The notes under the pieces: model-generated
Seen by the model: the letters and a program-made list of their open reading frames with translations, nothing else
Databases searched by the model: none
Told to the model about the DNA's origin: nothing
Shown: positions 19,985 to 29,490 of the stretch, in pieces
Position numbering within the stretch: the stretch's first letter is position 1
Layout of the letters: each line of letters starts with the position of its first letter
Assembly (NCBI GenBank): GCA_963841845.1
Contig: CAWJEG010000013.1
Coordinates: 674,772-738,771 of the forward strand
Reading direction: 5' to 3'
Origin: CAVVGZ01 sp963841845
GTDB lineage: Bacteria > Chloroflexota > Anaerolineae > Anaerolineales > Anaerolineaceae
DNA: 64,000 nucleotides
Translations under genes and position numbers: made by a program

Positions 19985-21370
19985 TTATGGATTGATTAAC
20001 CTTTTTGCTGCCCTCTGGTGTTCCAGGATAATTTTATCCAGATCGACCGGAACGAGCAGTCCATCTTTTACAATCACTCTGCCATGTACAACATTCCAGG
20101 AAACCCTGGAGGTTATACAAAATAGCAATGCTGCTACCGGATCATGAAATCCACCAGCATATTCCAATCTATTCATATCGACGGCAATAAAGTCCCCACA
20201 TTTACCCACCTCCAGAGAACCGATATCAGGTCTCCCAAGGACTGCCGCCCCTCCGATTGTCGCCAATTCCAGGGCTTTGCGGGCTGTCATTAACGGTCTC
20301 GTTTCCATCGAAGTAAGGGAAAATCCCCTTTCACCCTCCCGGACTCTCGCCAGGAGCATCGCCATGCGTGCTTCCATGATCATGTTTGAGCTATCGTTGC
20401 TCGCCGAACCATCTACGCCCAAACCAACATTCACCCCTGCCTTTATCAACTCGTATATGGGTGCAATCCCGGATGCAAGCCGCATGTTTGAGGATGGACA
20501 ATGTGCAACCCCGCATCCGGTTCGTGCATAAAGGTTGATTTCCTCCTTATTTACATATACGGAATGGGCAAACCATACATCATCTCCTACCCAATCCAAG
20601 GACTCCATGTAAGCAACGGGTTTATAACCAAATTTGGCTACGCAAAATGCCTCCTCATCCTCTGTTTCAGCCAGGTGGGTATGCAGTTGGACTCCATACT
20701 CCCTGGCAAGTTTAGCGCTTTCCCTCATTAATTCACTGCTTACACTGAAGGGGGAACAGGGGGCAAGAACAATCTGGAGCATAGATCCCGGATTGGGATC
20801 ATGGTATTGCTCAACCAATCGTTGGCTGTCTTTCAGGATTAAATCTTCATCATCCACAACCCGATCCGGTGGCAACCCGCCCTGGCTTTCTCCCAGGCTC
20901 ATCGAACCACGCGACGCATGCAATCTCAAGCCAATTTCCTTGGCAGCCGAAATTTCATCGTCTAATTTTGACCCATTAGGGAATAAATAGAGGTGATCAG
21001 ATGCAGTAGTACAACCGGATAATGCCAGTTCAGCCAGGGCGGTCTGGGTGGATATAAAAATATCTCCAGGGTTAAGGTTTGCCCAGATCGGATAGAGGGT
21101 TTTTAGCCAATTAAACAGGTTGGCATCCTGGGCGCCCGGTACCACACGGGTTAAGGTCTGATAAAAATGATGATGGGTGTTAATTAAGCCAGGCATTACG
21201 ATATGGTTCTTAAGATCGATTACCTGGTCTGCCGTTTCAGGTAGTTCCTCAGTTTTTCCTACTTGCCGGATAAATCCATCCTCAATGAATAACCCGCCGT
21301 CTTTAATCTCCTGGCGATCTGCATCCATGGTTATCAAAATTTGTGCATTTCGGACAAGCATTGTAGACAT
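19985..21370 (-). CDS. Amidohydrolase, SsnA / 8-oxoguanine deaminase-like
   Basis: An intact 461-residue member of the AtzB/TrzN/SsnA amidohydrolase family. Metal-binding signatures: NTHHHFYQT (HxH), LHTHLAETEDE (third His), FAHSVYV (fourth His) and GVDGSASND (Asp). DANLFNWLKTLYPIWANL is characteristic of 8-oxoguanine and hydroxyatrazine deaminase relatives. It would deaminate a guanine-like heterocycle in the cytosol. SsnA is part of the anaerobic urate cluster in E. coli, which fits the neighbours. Which purine is used cannot be told. Confidence 0.85.
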   Translation of the reverse strand: MSTMLVRNAQILITMDADRQEIKDGGLFIEDGFIRQVGKTEELPETADQVIDLKNHIVMPGLINTHHHFYQTLTRVVPGAQDANLFNWLKTLYPIWANLNPGDIFISTQTALAELALSGCTTASDHLYLFPNGSKLDDEISAAKEIGLRLHASRGSMSLGESQGGLPPDRVVDDEDLILKDSQRLVEQYHDPNPGSMLQIVLAPCSPFSVSSELMRESAKLAREYGVQLHTHLAETEDEEAFCVAKFGYKPVAYMESLDWVGDDVWFAHSVYVNKEEINLYARTGCGVAHCPSSNMRLASGIAPIYELIKAGVNVGLGVDGSASNDSSNMIMEARMAMLLARVREGERGFSLTSMETRPLMTARKALELATIGGAAVLGRPDIGSLEVGKCGDFIAVDMNRLEYAGGFHDPVAALLFCITSRVSWNVVHGRVIVKDGLLVPVDLDKIILEHQRAAKRLINP

Positions 21371-21496
21371 TTATGGGTTCCTCTATAATCCTATTTTACA
21401 AGGGAATTCATAACGGACATAATCCCAATCACATCCCATCTTGTGAAACAGGAACAGGGTGGTTTGTAAATTTCGGACAAAAAATTATTCATCGTA

Positions 21497-22376
21497 TTAC
21501 CGGACAGCCAGTTTGGCAGCTCGTACCGTGTTGCGAAGCAGCATGGCAATTGTCATCGGCCCGACCCCGCCAGGCACCGGTGTAATTGCTCCGGCTATTT
21601 CTACCGCCTCATCAAATTTTACATCGCCAACCAGCCTGTAACCTTTAGATTTCGTAGGGTCTTCCACACGGTTTGTCCCTACATCAATTACTACAGCCCC
21701 AGGTTTGATCCAATCGCCACGCACCATCTCCGGTTTTCCAACCGCTGCTACCAATACATCCGCCTGCCTGATTATTGAGGGCAAATCACGCGTCCGGGAA
21801 TGGCAGATTGTAACCGTGGCATTGGCTTTCAACAATAATAGGGATACCGGCATCCCGACAAGATTTGACCTTCCCAGTACAACAGCATGAATCCCTTCAA
21901 AGCTTTCCAGATGTTTACCCAGCATGTACATTACTCCATCGGGAGTGCACGGGATAAACAATGGTTCCCTTCCCTTTTGGGCCAGGCGTCCAATATTGAG
22001 GGGATGTAATCCATCTACATCTTTTTCAATGCTGATAGCGTTCAGCACTTTCTCTTCATCAATTCCGGTTGGAAGCGGAATTTGAACTAATATTCCATCC
22101 ACGTTTGGATTTTCATTCAATGATCTGCACCAGTTCTATCACCTGGTCCTGTGTTGCACCGGCAGGCAGTTCGTGACCAATTGATTCAATACCGATAAGC
22201 TGGCAGGCTTTGTGCTTCGAACTCACATAGATATGCGAGGCGGGATTATCACCCACAAGCACAGTTGCCAGGGCTGGTCTCCGGAGACCTTTTTCAATAA
22301 TACCCTGCACATCTTTCTGCACCTGGTTTCGCACTTCTTCGGCAATTACTTTTCCATCTATTATTTTGGCGGGCAT
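21497..22376 (-). CDS. folD: Methylenetetrahydrofolate dehydrogenase/cyclohydrolase (frameshifted)
   Basis: Two frames join near 22117 to a protein of about 292 residues, normal for FolD. Visible motifs: YVSSKHKACQLIGI with the catalytic lysine of YxxxK, VLGRSNLVGMPVS for NADP binding, and PVPGGVGPMTIAMLLRNT. It interconverts methylene-, methenyl- and formyl-tetrahydrofolate. Purine degradation releases one-carbon units on folate, so it may serve the cluster, or it may simply be housekeeping. I prefer the ATG at 22376 (MPAKIIDGK) to the one two codons upstream. Confidence 0.9.
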
Positions 22377-22551
22377 GACCATCTCCTGATTGATTTAAAA
22401 AATGGGATTTCTATCGAAGTTGTATTCGTGATTTGCCATTGCATACACCCCTGAATTATACATTATCCACGGCTGGAATTTTCCATCTGTCCTTTCTGGC
22501 CCGATATTTGAAAGCATTTCTACGTTATAATTCACGCTCAGGAGAACAGCT

Positions 22552-23869
22552 ATGGGAAAAATATGTGTCATCGGAACCGGATATGTTGGGCTTGTAACTG
22601 GTGTCTGTTTTGCAGACCTGGGAAATGAAGTGGTTTGCATGGATGTAGACGAAGATCGCATTCAAAAACTAAACCAGGGGATTATGCCTATCTATGAACC
22701 GGGACTTAAAACAAATCGTTGAACAAAACGTACAGGCAGGCAGGCTTATCTTTTCCACGGATTCAAACACAGCTTTGCAAAATGCTGAATTTGCATTTAT
22801 TGCAGTAGGTACGCCATCCGGGGTGGACGGTGAGGCGGATTTGCAATATGTCCGTATGGCAGCTGAAAAAATAGCCGAAATTGTTGATGATCCCATTGTC
22901 ATTGTTAATAAATCGACTGTTCCTGTTGGTACCGGAGATTGGGTTGCTGAAATCATCAAGAAAAAACGCAATGGAAAACCGTTGGACTACAGTGTTGTTT
23001 CCAATCCCGAATTTCTGCGTGAAGGATCTGCAATCAATGATTTTATGTTCCCGGACCGGATTATCTTAGGATCCACTAATTTTGATGCAGCCACCAAGGT
23101 AGCCCAGCTATACTTGACTCTGCGTTGTCCAGTTCAAATTACCGACCTGCGCACAGCTGAAATGATCAAGTATGCATCTAATGCTTTCCTGGCGACAAAG
23201 ATTTCCTTTATTAACGAAATTGCCAACATATGCGACGAGGTGGGCGCAGATGTTCGGGAAGTATCTCTGGGGATGGGCCATGATAAACGTATTGGCAGTG
23301 CATTTTTAGATGCCGGATTAGGCTGGGGAGGAAGTTGTTTTCCCAAGGATGTAAAAGCCCTTGCCCATATGGCAGTCCTTCACGGGTCCCATCCACAACT
23401 CCTGCAAGCGGTTATGGAAATCAACCGCAACCAGCGCCGCAGGGTTGTTTTCAAATTGCGTAAAGCACTGGGCGGACTAAACGATAAAACCATCGCTTTA
23501 TTGGGACTTTCATTCAAACCAAATACGGATGATATCCGGGAAGCACCTGCTTTTGAAGTCATCCACCTCATCCAGAATGAAGGCGGCTCTATCCGGGCTT
23601 ATGATCCTCAGGCCATGAATAACGCTCATAAGGTACTGAACCGGGTAACATTGTGTGAGGACTCTTATCAAGCTGTAGAAAATGCAGATGCACTCGTCCT
23701 GGCAACTGAATGGAATGAATTCAAACAGCTTGATTTTAAGCGGATTCATAACCTGATGCACCAGCCAATCATTATCGATGGGCGTAACCTCTGGGATCCA
23801 AAGACAATGAGAGACCTGGGTTTCGTTTATTATGGGATAGGACGGGGTACATATAACAACAATGGTTAA
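22552..23869 (+). CDS. ugd: UDP-glucose/UDP-N-acetylmannosamine 6-dehydrogenase (frameshifted)
   Basis: About 438 residues once one extra A is removed from the AAAA run near 22711. The N-terminal Rossmann motif is GTGYVGLVTGVCFADLG. VVSNPEFLREGSAI holds the typical glutamate region, GLGWGGSCFPKDVKAL the catalytic cysteine, and GLSFKPNTDDIREAP the C-terminal UDP-binding domain. It oxidises a UDP-sugar to the uronate for surface polysaccharides. It is transcribed divergently from folD and ends at a clear terminator. Ribosome site CAGGAGAACAGCT precedes the ATG. Confidence 0.92.
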
Positions 23870-23913
23870 TGCAAATCAATAATATCCAGCCACTGGGAAT
23901 AATATCGCTTTCT

Positions 23914-23942
23914 AAAGTATGCAAACCTGCGGTTGCATACTT
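23914..23942 (+). terminator. Terminator after ugd
   Basis: A stem AAGTATGCAA / TTGCATACTT with an 8-base loop, followed by TTTTTTT. It is a textbook intrinsic terminator and separates ugd from panB. Confidence 0.9.
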
Positions 23943-24000
23943 TTTTTAGTCACCCTATGTATAATATTCATAACTAAACTTGACTTTCAAAGAATACTCC

Positions 24001-24858
24001 ATGGTCAGACAAAAAGTAACTACCAGATCGATACTTGAAAAGAAACAGCAGAAAATTCCAATAACCATGCTGACTGCGTATGATTTTCCTGCCGCACAAA
24101 TGATGGATGAGGTTGGAATAGATATCATTCTTGTCGGGGATTCACTTGGGATGACTGTTTTAGGCTATGAAACCACCCTGCCGGTGACCATGGAGGATAT
24201 GCTGCACCATTGCAAGGCGGTTGCACGAGGCGCAAAAAATCCCCTCCTGGTTGGGGATATGCCATTTATGTCCTACCAGGTTTCCGTTGAGGAAGGAGTG
24301 CGAAATGCTGGAAGATTTTTGCAGGAAGCCGGCATGGACGCTGTCAAATTGGAGGGAGGCCAGGAAAAAATTGAGGTGATCCGCAAAATTGTTGATTGCG
24401 GAATCCCTGTCATCGGACATATAGGTTTAACCCCCCAGAGTGTACATCAGCTGGGTGGTTTTCGCACCCAGGGCAAAACTGCTGATGCTGCCCTAAAATT
24501 GATCCGTGATGCCCTGGCTCTGGAGCAAGCAGGAATTTTTGCCCTTGTATTGGAGTCTATCCCGGAAAAACTGGGCAGCCTGATATCAGAAAGATTAGCG
24601 ATACCTACCATCGGGATTGGTGCAGGAGGAGGATGTGATGGCCAGGTATTGGTGATCCATGATGTCCTTGGGTTCTACGATCAGTTCAAACCAAAATTTG
24701 CCAAGCAATATGCCAATTTGAGGCAGGTCATGATCGATGCAATTGCATCCTATAAAGAAGAAGTCATTTCCGGTGCTTTTCCTTCAAAGGACCATGTTTA
24801 CCAGGTCAATGACCAGGAATGGGAAAAACTGATTCAGTTACTTGAAGAAGTGGAATGA
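24001..24858 (+). CDS. panB: 3-methyl-2-oxobutanoate hydroxymethyltransferase
   Basis: An intact protein of about 285 residues. MLTAYDFPAAQMMDEVGID, LVGDSLGMTVLG (metal-binding Asp) and GHIGLTPQSVHQLGGFRTQGK are diagnostic of PanB. It adds a hydroxymethyl group from methylene-THF to ketoisovalerate, the first step of pantothenate synthesis. The ATG at 24001 gives the standard N-terminus MVRQKVTTRSI; an upstream ATG seven codons earlier is less likely. The stop overlaps panE by 4 bases. Confidence 0.95.
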   Translation: MVRQKVTTRSILEKKQQKIPITMLTAYDFPAAQMMDEVGIDIILVGDSLGMTVLGYETTLPVTMEDMLHHCKAVARGAKNPLLVGDMPFMSYQVSVEEGVRNAGRFLQEAGMDAVKLEGGQEKIEVIRKIVDCGIPVIGHIGLTPQSVHQLGGFRTQGKTADAALKLIRDALALEQAGIFALVLESIPEKLGSLISERLAIPTIGIGAGGGCDGQVLVIHDVLGFYDQFKPKFAKQYANLRQVMIDAIASYKEEVISGAFPSKDHVYQVNDQEWEKLIQLLEEVE

Positions 24859-25781
24859 ACCCTGCTGTTTTGGTTGCCGGATGTGGGGCAATGGGGGTTT
24901 TATTCAGCGCAATTCTCGCTGAAAGTAATTTCAGTGTTTTTGTGGTTGATGATTGGTTTGATGGGATAAATGCTCTCACCAGTATGGGAGCACGTTATAT
25001 CGATTCTGATGGCAAAATCCATTCTGTAAAAGTACAAGCCAGCAATACTATAAATACAATTCCTGAGGTTAAAATCGCCTTGCTTTTGGTCAAATCCTGG
25101 CAAACCGAAAAGGCATGTCAGAATATTAAATCATGCCTTTCGAAGGATGGCTTATGTGTAACGCTTCAAAACGGCCTGGGGAATATCGAAATTCTCAATG
25201 ACGTCCTGGGAAACCACCGTTCAACTGCAGGAACAACCACCCTTGGATCATTCCTGATAGAGCCCGGTTTGGCACAAATCCACGGCGAGAAGCGGATAAT
25301 TCTCGCCAGGCATCCATCCATCTCTCTTGTACAAGACTTGCTCATAAGTGCAGGTTTTGAAGTGGAACTTGACCAGAATCTAAATGGTATATTATGGGGT
25401 AAATTAATCGTCAACGCTGCCATCAATCCATTGACTGCTATTCTGGAAATCAATAATGGTGATCTCCTGAGATACCCCCATCTACAATATTTTATGAAAC
25501 AGATCATCGAAGAAGCAGTCCAAATTACAGAAAAATTAGCTGTCCATTTACCTTACCGGGACCCATTTGCCTATGTCAGTCAGGTCATTGAGCAAACCAG
25601 TGATAATCACTCTTCTATGCTGCAAGATCTATCCCGTGGTATGCAAACAGAAATCGAAGCAATAACCAGGCAAATTATCATCCATGGCGAACAAACCGGA
25701 ATTCCAACCCCATTTAACCGGGCAGTTTATGCCTTGCTTAAAACCAAATTGCAGGCTCGACAAACCATCGATATTGAGTGA
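24855..25781 (+). CDS. panE: 2-dehydropantoate 2-reductase
   Basis: 308 residues with an N-terminal nucleotide motif VAGCGAMGVLFSAILAES (GxGxxG). LLVKSWQTEKAC carries the conserved lysine, LQNGLGN follows, and GKLIVNAAINPLTAIL contains the second active-site lysine and asparagine region. It reduces ketopantoate to pantoate with NADPH. It is translationally coupled to panB through an ATGA overlap and followed 9 bases later by panC, giving a compact three-gene operon without panD. Confidence 0.92.
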   Translation: MNPAVLVAGCGAMGVLFSAILAESNFSVFVVDDWFDGINALTSMGARYIDSDGKIHSVKVQASNTINTIPEVKIALLLVKSWQTEKACQNIKSCLSKDGLCVTLQNGLGNIEILNDVLGNHRSTAGTTTLGSFLIEPGLAQIHGEKRIILARHPSISLVQDLLISAGFEVELDQNLNGILWGKLIVNAAINPLTAILEINNGDLLRYPHLQYFMKQIIEEAVQITEKLAVHLPYRDPFAYVSQVIEQTSDNHSSMLQDLSRGMQTEIEAITRQIIIHGEQTGIPTPFNRAVYALLKTKLQARQTIDIE

Positions 25782-25790
25782 GAATGCGGA

Positions 25791-26624
25791 ATGAAAACGG
25801 TACAAAAAATTGCAGAATTCCTGAGTGAACGAGAAAAACTGCCTGACCCGGTGGGAATTGTTCCAACTATGGGATACCTCCACCAGGGTCATCTTTCCCT
25901 GGTCCGAAAAGCAAAGGAAAATTGTTTGTCTGTCATCGTAACGATTTATGTAAACCCCACTCAATTTGGACAGAATGAAGACCTGTCAACCTATCCACGG
26001 GATATTGGAAGTGATTTGGCTTTGCTTGAAGCAGAAGATGTTGATCTTGTTTGGATGCCGGAAGATGGCGAAATGTACCCCGCTGAATTTCAAACCTGGG
26101 TATCCGTTGATAAATTGACCAGCCACCTGGAAGGCAAAAGCAGACCTACCCATTTCCAGGGTGTAACCACCATAGTGGCAAAATTGTTCATCGCCGCACG
26201 ACCCCAATTTGCATACTTCGGCCAGAAAGATGCACAACAAGCCATCGTCATCCAGAGGATGGTGAAGGACTTAAACTTTCCAGTAAAAATTGAGGTGTGC
26301 CCGATTGTCCGTGAACCCGACGGTCTGGCATTGTCAAGCCGCAATAAGTATTTAGATGGCGAACAAAGGAATGCAGCTCCTGTTTTATATAAAAGCCTCA
26401 AACATGCCCGGGAAGCGTTTGATAACGGCGAAAAGAACGCCGGAACACTTAAGGATTTAGTGATGAATATGCTGGGCAGCCAGCCCCTGGTTAAAGTTCA
26501 ATATGTATCCCTGGCGGACTTGAACACCCTTACAGAATTGGATGGTCCGATAGAGGAGGGATTACTCTCTCTGGCAGTATTTATTGGTAAAACAAGATTG
26601 ATCGACAACATCATATTAAAATGA
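25791..26624 (+). CDS. panC: Pantothenate synthetase
   Basis: 277 residues. IVPTMGYLHQGHLSLVRKAKE contains the HxGH nucleotide-binding motif. YVNPTQFGQNEDLSTYPR, GKSRPTHFQGVTTIV and YFGQKDAQQAIVIQRMV are conserved PanC signatures. It condenses pantoate and beta-alanine using ATP. It is the last gene of the panB-panE-panC operon. Confidence 0.95.
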   Translation: MKTVQKIAEFLSEREKLPDPVGIVPTMGYLHQGHLSLVRKAKENCLSVIVTIYVNPTQFGQNEDLSTYPRDIGSDLALLEAEDVDLVWMPEDGEMYPAEFQTWVSVDKLTSHLEGKSRPTHFQGVTTIVAKLFIAARPQFAYFGQKDAQQAIVIQRMVKDLNFPVKIEVCPIVREPDGLALSSRNKYLDGEQRNAAPVLYKSLKHAREAFDNGEKNAGTLKDLVMNMLGSQPLVKVQYVSLADLNTLTELDGPIEEGLLSLAVFIGKTRLIDNIILK

Positions 26625-26685
26625 AGGAAAATGCGGTTATAAAATAACCATCACCTACAGGTATTCGATAGTCCCCCGGATTTCT

Positions 26686-27069
26686 TTATTCATTAAAAAA
26701 TAATGCTTTCCACACTTCCCACTTTTGTACATCTCTGGCAACCGGGGTTTCTGCAGCAACTGGCGTAGGAGTGATCCCGCCAGATTCCAGTGGAATGATA
26801 ATTTGATCCCCGGGTTGGGAGAGCCGGTTGTATACCCTGGCCCACTCTTCCACAGCAACTTCAGATGTGGCGTATGCAAGTTGTTTCATCAAGGAAGCCT
26901 TGGTTTCCTCTAGCTTGTATACATCTGTCTGTATCTGATCACGCTGACTACTGAGCCTGTGCAGATCCGACAGGCGTGAGTTTAAATCCATCATCAGGAA
27001 AATAAACACCACAAAAACAACCAGGATGATGACCTTTTTATCGGTGACTATTTGCTTGATCCGCTGCAT
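26686..27069 (-). CDS. FtsL/DivIC-like septum protein
   Basis: 127 residues: a short basic N-terminus, one membrane helix (VIILVVFVVFIFLMMDL, about residues 14-30), then a coiled coil (RLSDLHRLSSQRDQIQTDVYKLEETKASLMKQ). A short tail follows with WARVYNRLSQPGDQIIIPLE, which resembles the DivIC/FtsB end. The design fits the cell-division septum complex. The assignment rests on architecture. Confidence 0.65.
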   Translation of the reverse strand: MQRIKQIVTDKKVIILVVFVVFIFLMMDLNSRLSDLHRLSSQRDQIQTDVYKLEETKASLMKQLAYATSEVAVEEWARVYNRLSQPGDQIIIPLESGGITPTPVAAETPVARDVQKWEVWKALFFNE

Positions 27070-27112
27070 ATTTTTATCTTACCCGAAACTTACCAGAGGT
27101 GCAAGAATAAAA

Positions 27113-27141
27113 AAAGCTCTCCATCAACATCGGAGAGCTTT
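27113..27141 (-). terminator. Terminator after tRNA-Leu
   Basis: A stem AAAGCTCTCC / CGGAGAGCTTT with an 8-base loop immediately downstream of the tRNA, followed in the minus direction by a T run (TTTTTTTATTC). Confidence 0.85.
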
Positions 27142-27142
27142 G

Positions 27143-27226
27143 TGCCGAAGGTGGGATTTGAACCCACACGAGTGTTCACCCACTACGCCCTGAACGTAGC
27201 GCGTCTGCCAATTCCGCCACTTCGGC
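27143..27226 (-). tRNA. tRNA-Leu (CAG)
   Basis: 84 nt class II tRNA. The acceptor stem GCCGAAG pairs with CTTCGGC. The anticodon stem CTACG/CGTAG encloses TTCAGGG, giving anticodon CAG. A long variable arm (TGGGTGAACACTCG region) is present and the T arm reads GTGGG-TTCAAAT-CCCAC. CCA is not encoded. It reads leucine CUG codons. Confidence 0.96.
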
Positions 27227-27440
27227 AACTTTTCCAGTGTTGTTTATTTTATCGGAAAACCTATTTTTGTCAACCTTAATGAACCACTTGGCTTGTGAAA
27301 ACCGCCAATATACAAAATACTGGTCCTTGATATATTGTTCAGATATCTTTCTATCCCCTTGATTTTTTAACCAATCACGGGTATGAATTGGATAGGCTTG
27401 GATATTGACATGCTATAATCTTAAAAATGGATGCAATCAT

Positions 27441-28703
27441 ATGAATATTCTACCTCAAGCGCTCCTTGACATAATGGTTTCGCCTTTTCCAAGCATGGTT
27501 TTCCACCTCGCTTTATTCTTTATCCTGGTGATAACCATATTGCTCATTTATCCTATCCAGAAAGTTCGCCAACCCATTTTTACCCAGAGTATCATACAGG
27601 GGTTGTACCTGCTGTTGTTCTGTCAAATCATCCTTGCCATCCTTCACGGTCTCAACTGGCAAAATCTCCTCCCTTCAGGTCACATACTTCCACCGCTTGA
27701 TCGGGGAGTTTCGGCCATGGCATACGTTTGGATGATCTGGATGTGGGCATCCTCCCGCATATCTGGAACAGCCGATAGGATCCTCATCGCTCTGAACATC
27801 GGCATTCTGGTACTCCTTGGTTTCAGCATTTATTCCTGGGGTCTCGTCCAACCGGATGACTATTTTAATTTTTCCTCATGGGATTGGATATGGCAGATAT
27901 TAATAATTACTGCGTTACTAACTGGTATGCTGCTAATCCCTTTAAACCAGAAGCGCTTCTGGGGTTTTGGACTGCTCATCGTTTTAATCAATCTGGCAGG
28001 ACATATGGGGTATATCCTGATTGGAAATAGGTCTGCAGATTTCTCCACGGTTGTTAGAATCGGCCAGCTTTTCAGTTTTCCATTGCTTATATTGCTCGCC
28101 AGCCGTCTCCAGGATAGGAGAGCCCGTTCATCCCGATCCGTTGGAATTTATCCAGCCGGTTATCAACCCTATCCCCAGCCCGCAGGAGATCCGGCTGCCT
28201 TGAATAGTTGGATCAAGGTGGCTGCTTCGTCCAGTCTCGAAGAGATCCTGCCTCTGCTGTCAGAATCGATAGCCCATACCATGGGGGCAGATGTATGTTT
28301 ACTGGCAAAGCTAACCCGGCCAGAGGATGAAAATCTGCTCATTGAAGGATTTGACCGGTTTCAACAAAAACATATACCTAACCGAAAGATAAAGAAGGGT
28401 TATATCCCGACCATAACCGGTGTGTTCCAAAGGGGTGAACCACTCTATTTAAGTGCAGCGGGAGCTTTGCCGGCAGATGCTTTTATTTTTCCAGAAATTC
28501 TCGGCTTCGATCAGAGTGGTGATATCCTGGTCTCTCCGGTAACAGTCAATAGGCAACTCTGGGGAAGCATCCTGGTGTTCTCGCCATATACCCTGCGTTA
28601 CTGGAATGCCGGGGAACAATACTTTTTCCATACCGCTGTGAGAAAAGCCGGCGAAATCCTTGAGAGGCTAACCTCCAATGTACAATATCGCCCCGGAACT
28701 TAG
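27441..28703 (+). CDS. Membrane sensor with GAF-like domain, kinase input module
   Basis: About 420 residues. Seven or so membrane helices occupy residues 1-220. A basic linker (RLQDRRARSSRSVG) follows, then a GAF-like domain (SSLEEILPLLSESIAHTMGADVCLLAKLT ... GSILVFSPYTLRYWNAGEQYFFHTAVRKAGEILERL). No kinase domain is present in this frame. The next gene, in another frame and overlapping by 26 bases, supplies a coiled coil and a GHKL-like fold, so the two are probably one sensor split by a frameshift or a coupled pair. The ATG at 27441 gives the best N-terminal helix. Confidence 0.6.
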   Translation: MNILPQALLDIMVSPFPSMVFHLALFFILVITILLIYPIQKVRQPIFTQSIIQGLYLLLFCQIILAILHGLNWQNLLPSGHILPPLDRGVSAMAYVWMIWMWASSRISGTADRILIALNIGILVLLGFSIYSWGLVQPDDYFNFSSWDWIWQILIITALLTGMLLIPLNQKRFWGFGLLIVLINLAGHMGYILIGNRSADFSTVVRIGQLFSFPLLILLASRLQDRRARSSRSVGIYPAGYQPYPQPAGDPAALNSWIKVAASSSLEEILPLLSESIAHTMGADVCLLAKLTRPEDENLLIEGFDRFQQKHIPNRKIKKGYIPTITGVFQRGEPLYLSAAGALPADAFIFPEILGFDQSGDILVSPVTVNRQLWGSILVFSPYTLRYWNAGEQYFFHTAVRKAGEILERLTSNVQYRPGT

Positions 28704-29448
28704 TCTACTCCCGCAAGGTGCCCCTGTCGCTAAGCCAATTTCAAGTGAAACCGGGATGAGTGATGGTGCCGCCATGAGCGCCGGTTTGGTGCTTGCTTTG
28801 GCTGAAATTGACCGGTTAAAATCTGAACTGAAGCAGACCAATGAAAAACTGGTGATTTATGAACTGGATTCTCATATTGCAGGGGGCGCTGGAGGAACAG
28901 ACCAATCCAATGACTGGCAGTCAGAAATTGACGGTTGGATAAATGTTGACCAGGATGAATCGCTGGCATCCAACCCTCTTCTCAACCAGGAAATCAACCG
29001 GATTCTGTCTCAGGGTATTGACGAGCTTACCGGAGAGATTGCTGCACGAAATCTCACCCTGCTTGTAAATTTGGCTGAATCTCCACTGATTGCTGCTGGC
29101 GAGGAACAACCAATAATCATGATTCTGAACAGGTTATTAGAGAATATTTTTAAGGGTACTCCTCAGGACGGAGTCATTAACATCAGCACCCAACCAATTG
29201 AACAGCAAGGTCAATCATGTGCATCGATAGAGTTGAGCAGCCTATTTCCAGAATTAGTTAATGGCGATAATTCCCGGGCTGACCAGGATTTAGTAGACAC
29301 AGGTCAGGCAGTTATGCAGGCGGAAAGCCTTCTGGAAGAAATTAATGAAATGGCTGTCAATTTGAACGGTAGCTTTAATTTAGAAAGCATTCCAGGCCGC
29401 TCAACCACCTATAAGCTGGTCCTCCCTGTAAAATCGCAGGCAGGTTGA
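28678..29448 (+). CDS. Histidine-kinase-like ATPase module lacking an obvious phospho-acceptor
   Basis: 256 residues. A short coiled coil (ALAEIDRLKSELKQTNEKLVIYEL) precedes a region resembling a GHKL ATPase (IIMILNRLLENIFKGTPQDGVINIS, an N-box-like segment; a C-terminal LNGSFNLESIPGRSTTYKLVLPV resembles the last strands). There is no clear H-box histidine and no well-formed G boxes. It likely works with the membrane GAF protein just upstream. The function could be a degenerate kinase or scaffold. Confidence 0.5.
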   Translation: MYNIAPELSLLPQGAPVAKPISSETGMSDGAAMSAGLVLALAEIDRLKSELKQTNEKLVIYELDSHIAGGAGGTDQSNDWQSEIDGWINVDQDESLASNPLLNQEINRILSQGIDELTGEIAARNLTLLVNLAESPLIAAGEEQPIIMILNRLLENIFKGTPQDGVINISTQPIEQQGQSCASIELSSLFPELVNGDNSRADQDLVDTGQAVMQAESLLEEINEMAVNLNGSFNLESIPGRSTTYKLVLPVKSQAG

Positions 29449-29490
29449 GAGACTTTTCTGAAACCAGTCTTGAATAATAAGGTCCTGGTA

